Assembly (NCBI GenBank): GCA_020050175.1
Contig: JAGVKY010000054.1
Location: 1-8,031 of the forward strand
DNA: 8,031 nucleotides
Origin: Parachlamydiales bacterium
GTDB taxonomy: Bacteria; Chlamydiota; Chlamydiia; Chlamydiales; JAJFMK01
Direction of reading: 5' to 3'
Made by a program: the position numbers and the translations under genes. Position 1 is the first letter of the stretch. Each line of letters opens with the position of its first letter. This document shows, one piece after another, positions 7,901 to 8,031 of the stretch. The notes beneath the pieces were generated by a model. That model made no database searches. It saw nothing but the letters and a program-made list of their open reading frames with translations, and was not told the DNA's origin.

Positions 7901-8031
7901 CGATTTCACCTCGCCCAGGGCCTATACCAGCCGCTGCTGCGTAAGCGTCAGTTTAGCCCCAGGTTGACTTCCAGAGGTAGAGTTAGGCGGCTTTTAAGGA
8001 GATCTAGCTTTGATCCAGTTGTCCGGTAGGA
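7901..8031. other. GC-rich right-edge segment without a continuous reading frame
   Basis: By hand count 71 of 131 bases are G or C (about 54%), against 80 of 260 (about 31%) in 7641-7900. Five of the six frames across it contain a stop or end within it. The exception is one minus frame, open from the edge for 27 codons before a TGA. No inverted repeat, tRNA or transposase motif is recognisable in the part seen. It could be the end of a mobile element, a foreign insertion or a degraded gene. Confidence 0.4.

Noticed and set aside
7898..8026. Arg-rich plus-strand frame at the right edge
   Set aside because: It is under 45 codons, lies between two stops, has no start with a ribosome binding site, and has a composition typical of an antisense reading of GC-rich sequence.

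Overview
The window looks like about 8 kb of bacterial chromosome with moderate to low GC and almost no space between genes. No rRNA, tRNA, CRISPR array or complete insertion sequence is visible. A RecD2-type helicase, a signal-peptide-bearing phospholipase D (PLD)-fold protein, and long tandem proteins of no recognised family would fit a host-associated bacterium, such as an environmental member of the Chlamydiota. That is an inference from overall character; no marker gene here proves it.

Layout. Positions 1-4227 (minus strand) hold two consecutive genes read right to left. The upstream gene (1438-4227) encodes a complete 929-residue protein. The downstream gene starts at 1435 or 1441 and runs off the left edge. 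The two proteins are paralogues: they share three collinear blocks, including an almost identical K-P-H-V-R-D-P segment. I cannot assign the family. The complete member has an acidic linker near residue 690 and a hydrophobic C-terminal tail. The two genes overlap or nearly abut, so they are probably co-transcribed.

A short gap (4228-4295) separates this pair from a divergent plus-strand pair. First is an intact RecD2/RecD-like superfamily 1 helicase (4296-6488). After 31 bp comes a two-HKD phospholipase D superfamily protein with an N-terminal export signal (6520-7563). They are probably co-transcribed, although one acts on DNA in the cytoplasm and the other is predicted to be exported.

The right end (7564-8031) has a short intergenic stretch and a convergent minus-strand reading frame (7653-7838, open without a stop up to 7952). 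That frame reads like the C-terminal part of a real helical protein but lacks a credible start. It runs into a segment of sharply higher GC (about 54% by hand count from 7901 to 8031, against about 31% for 7641-7900), where all frames are interrupted. This edge may be a gene broken by insertion or frameshift, or an assembly junction.
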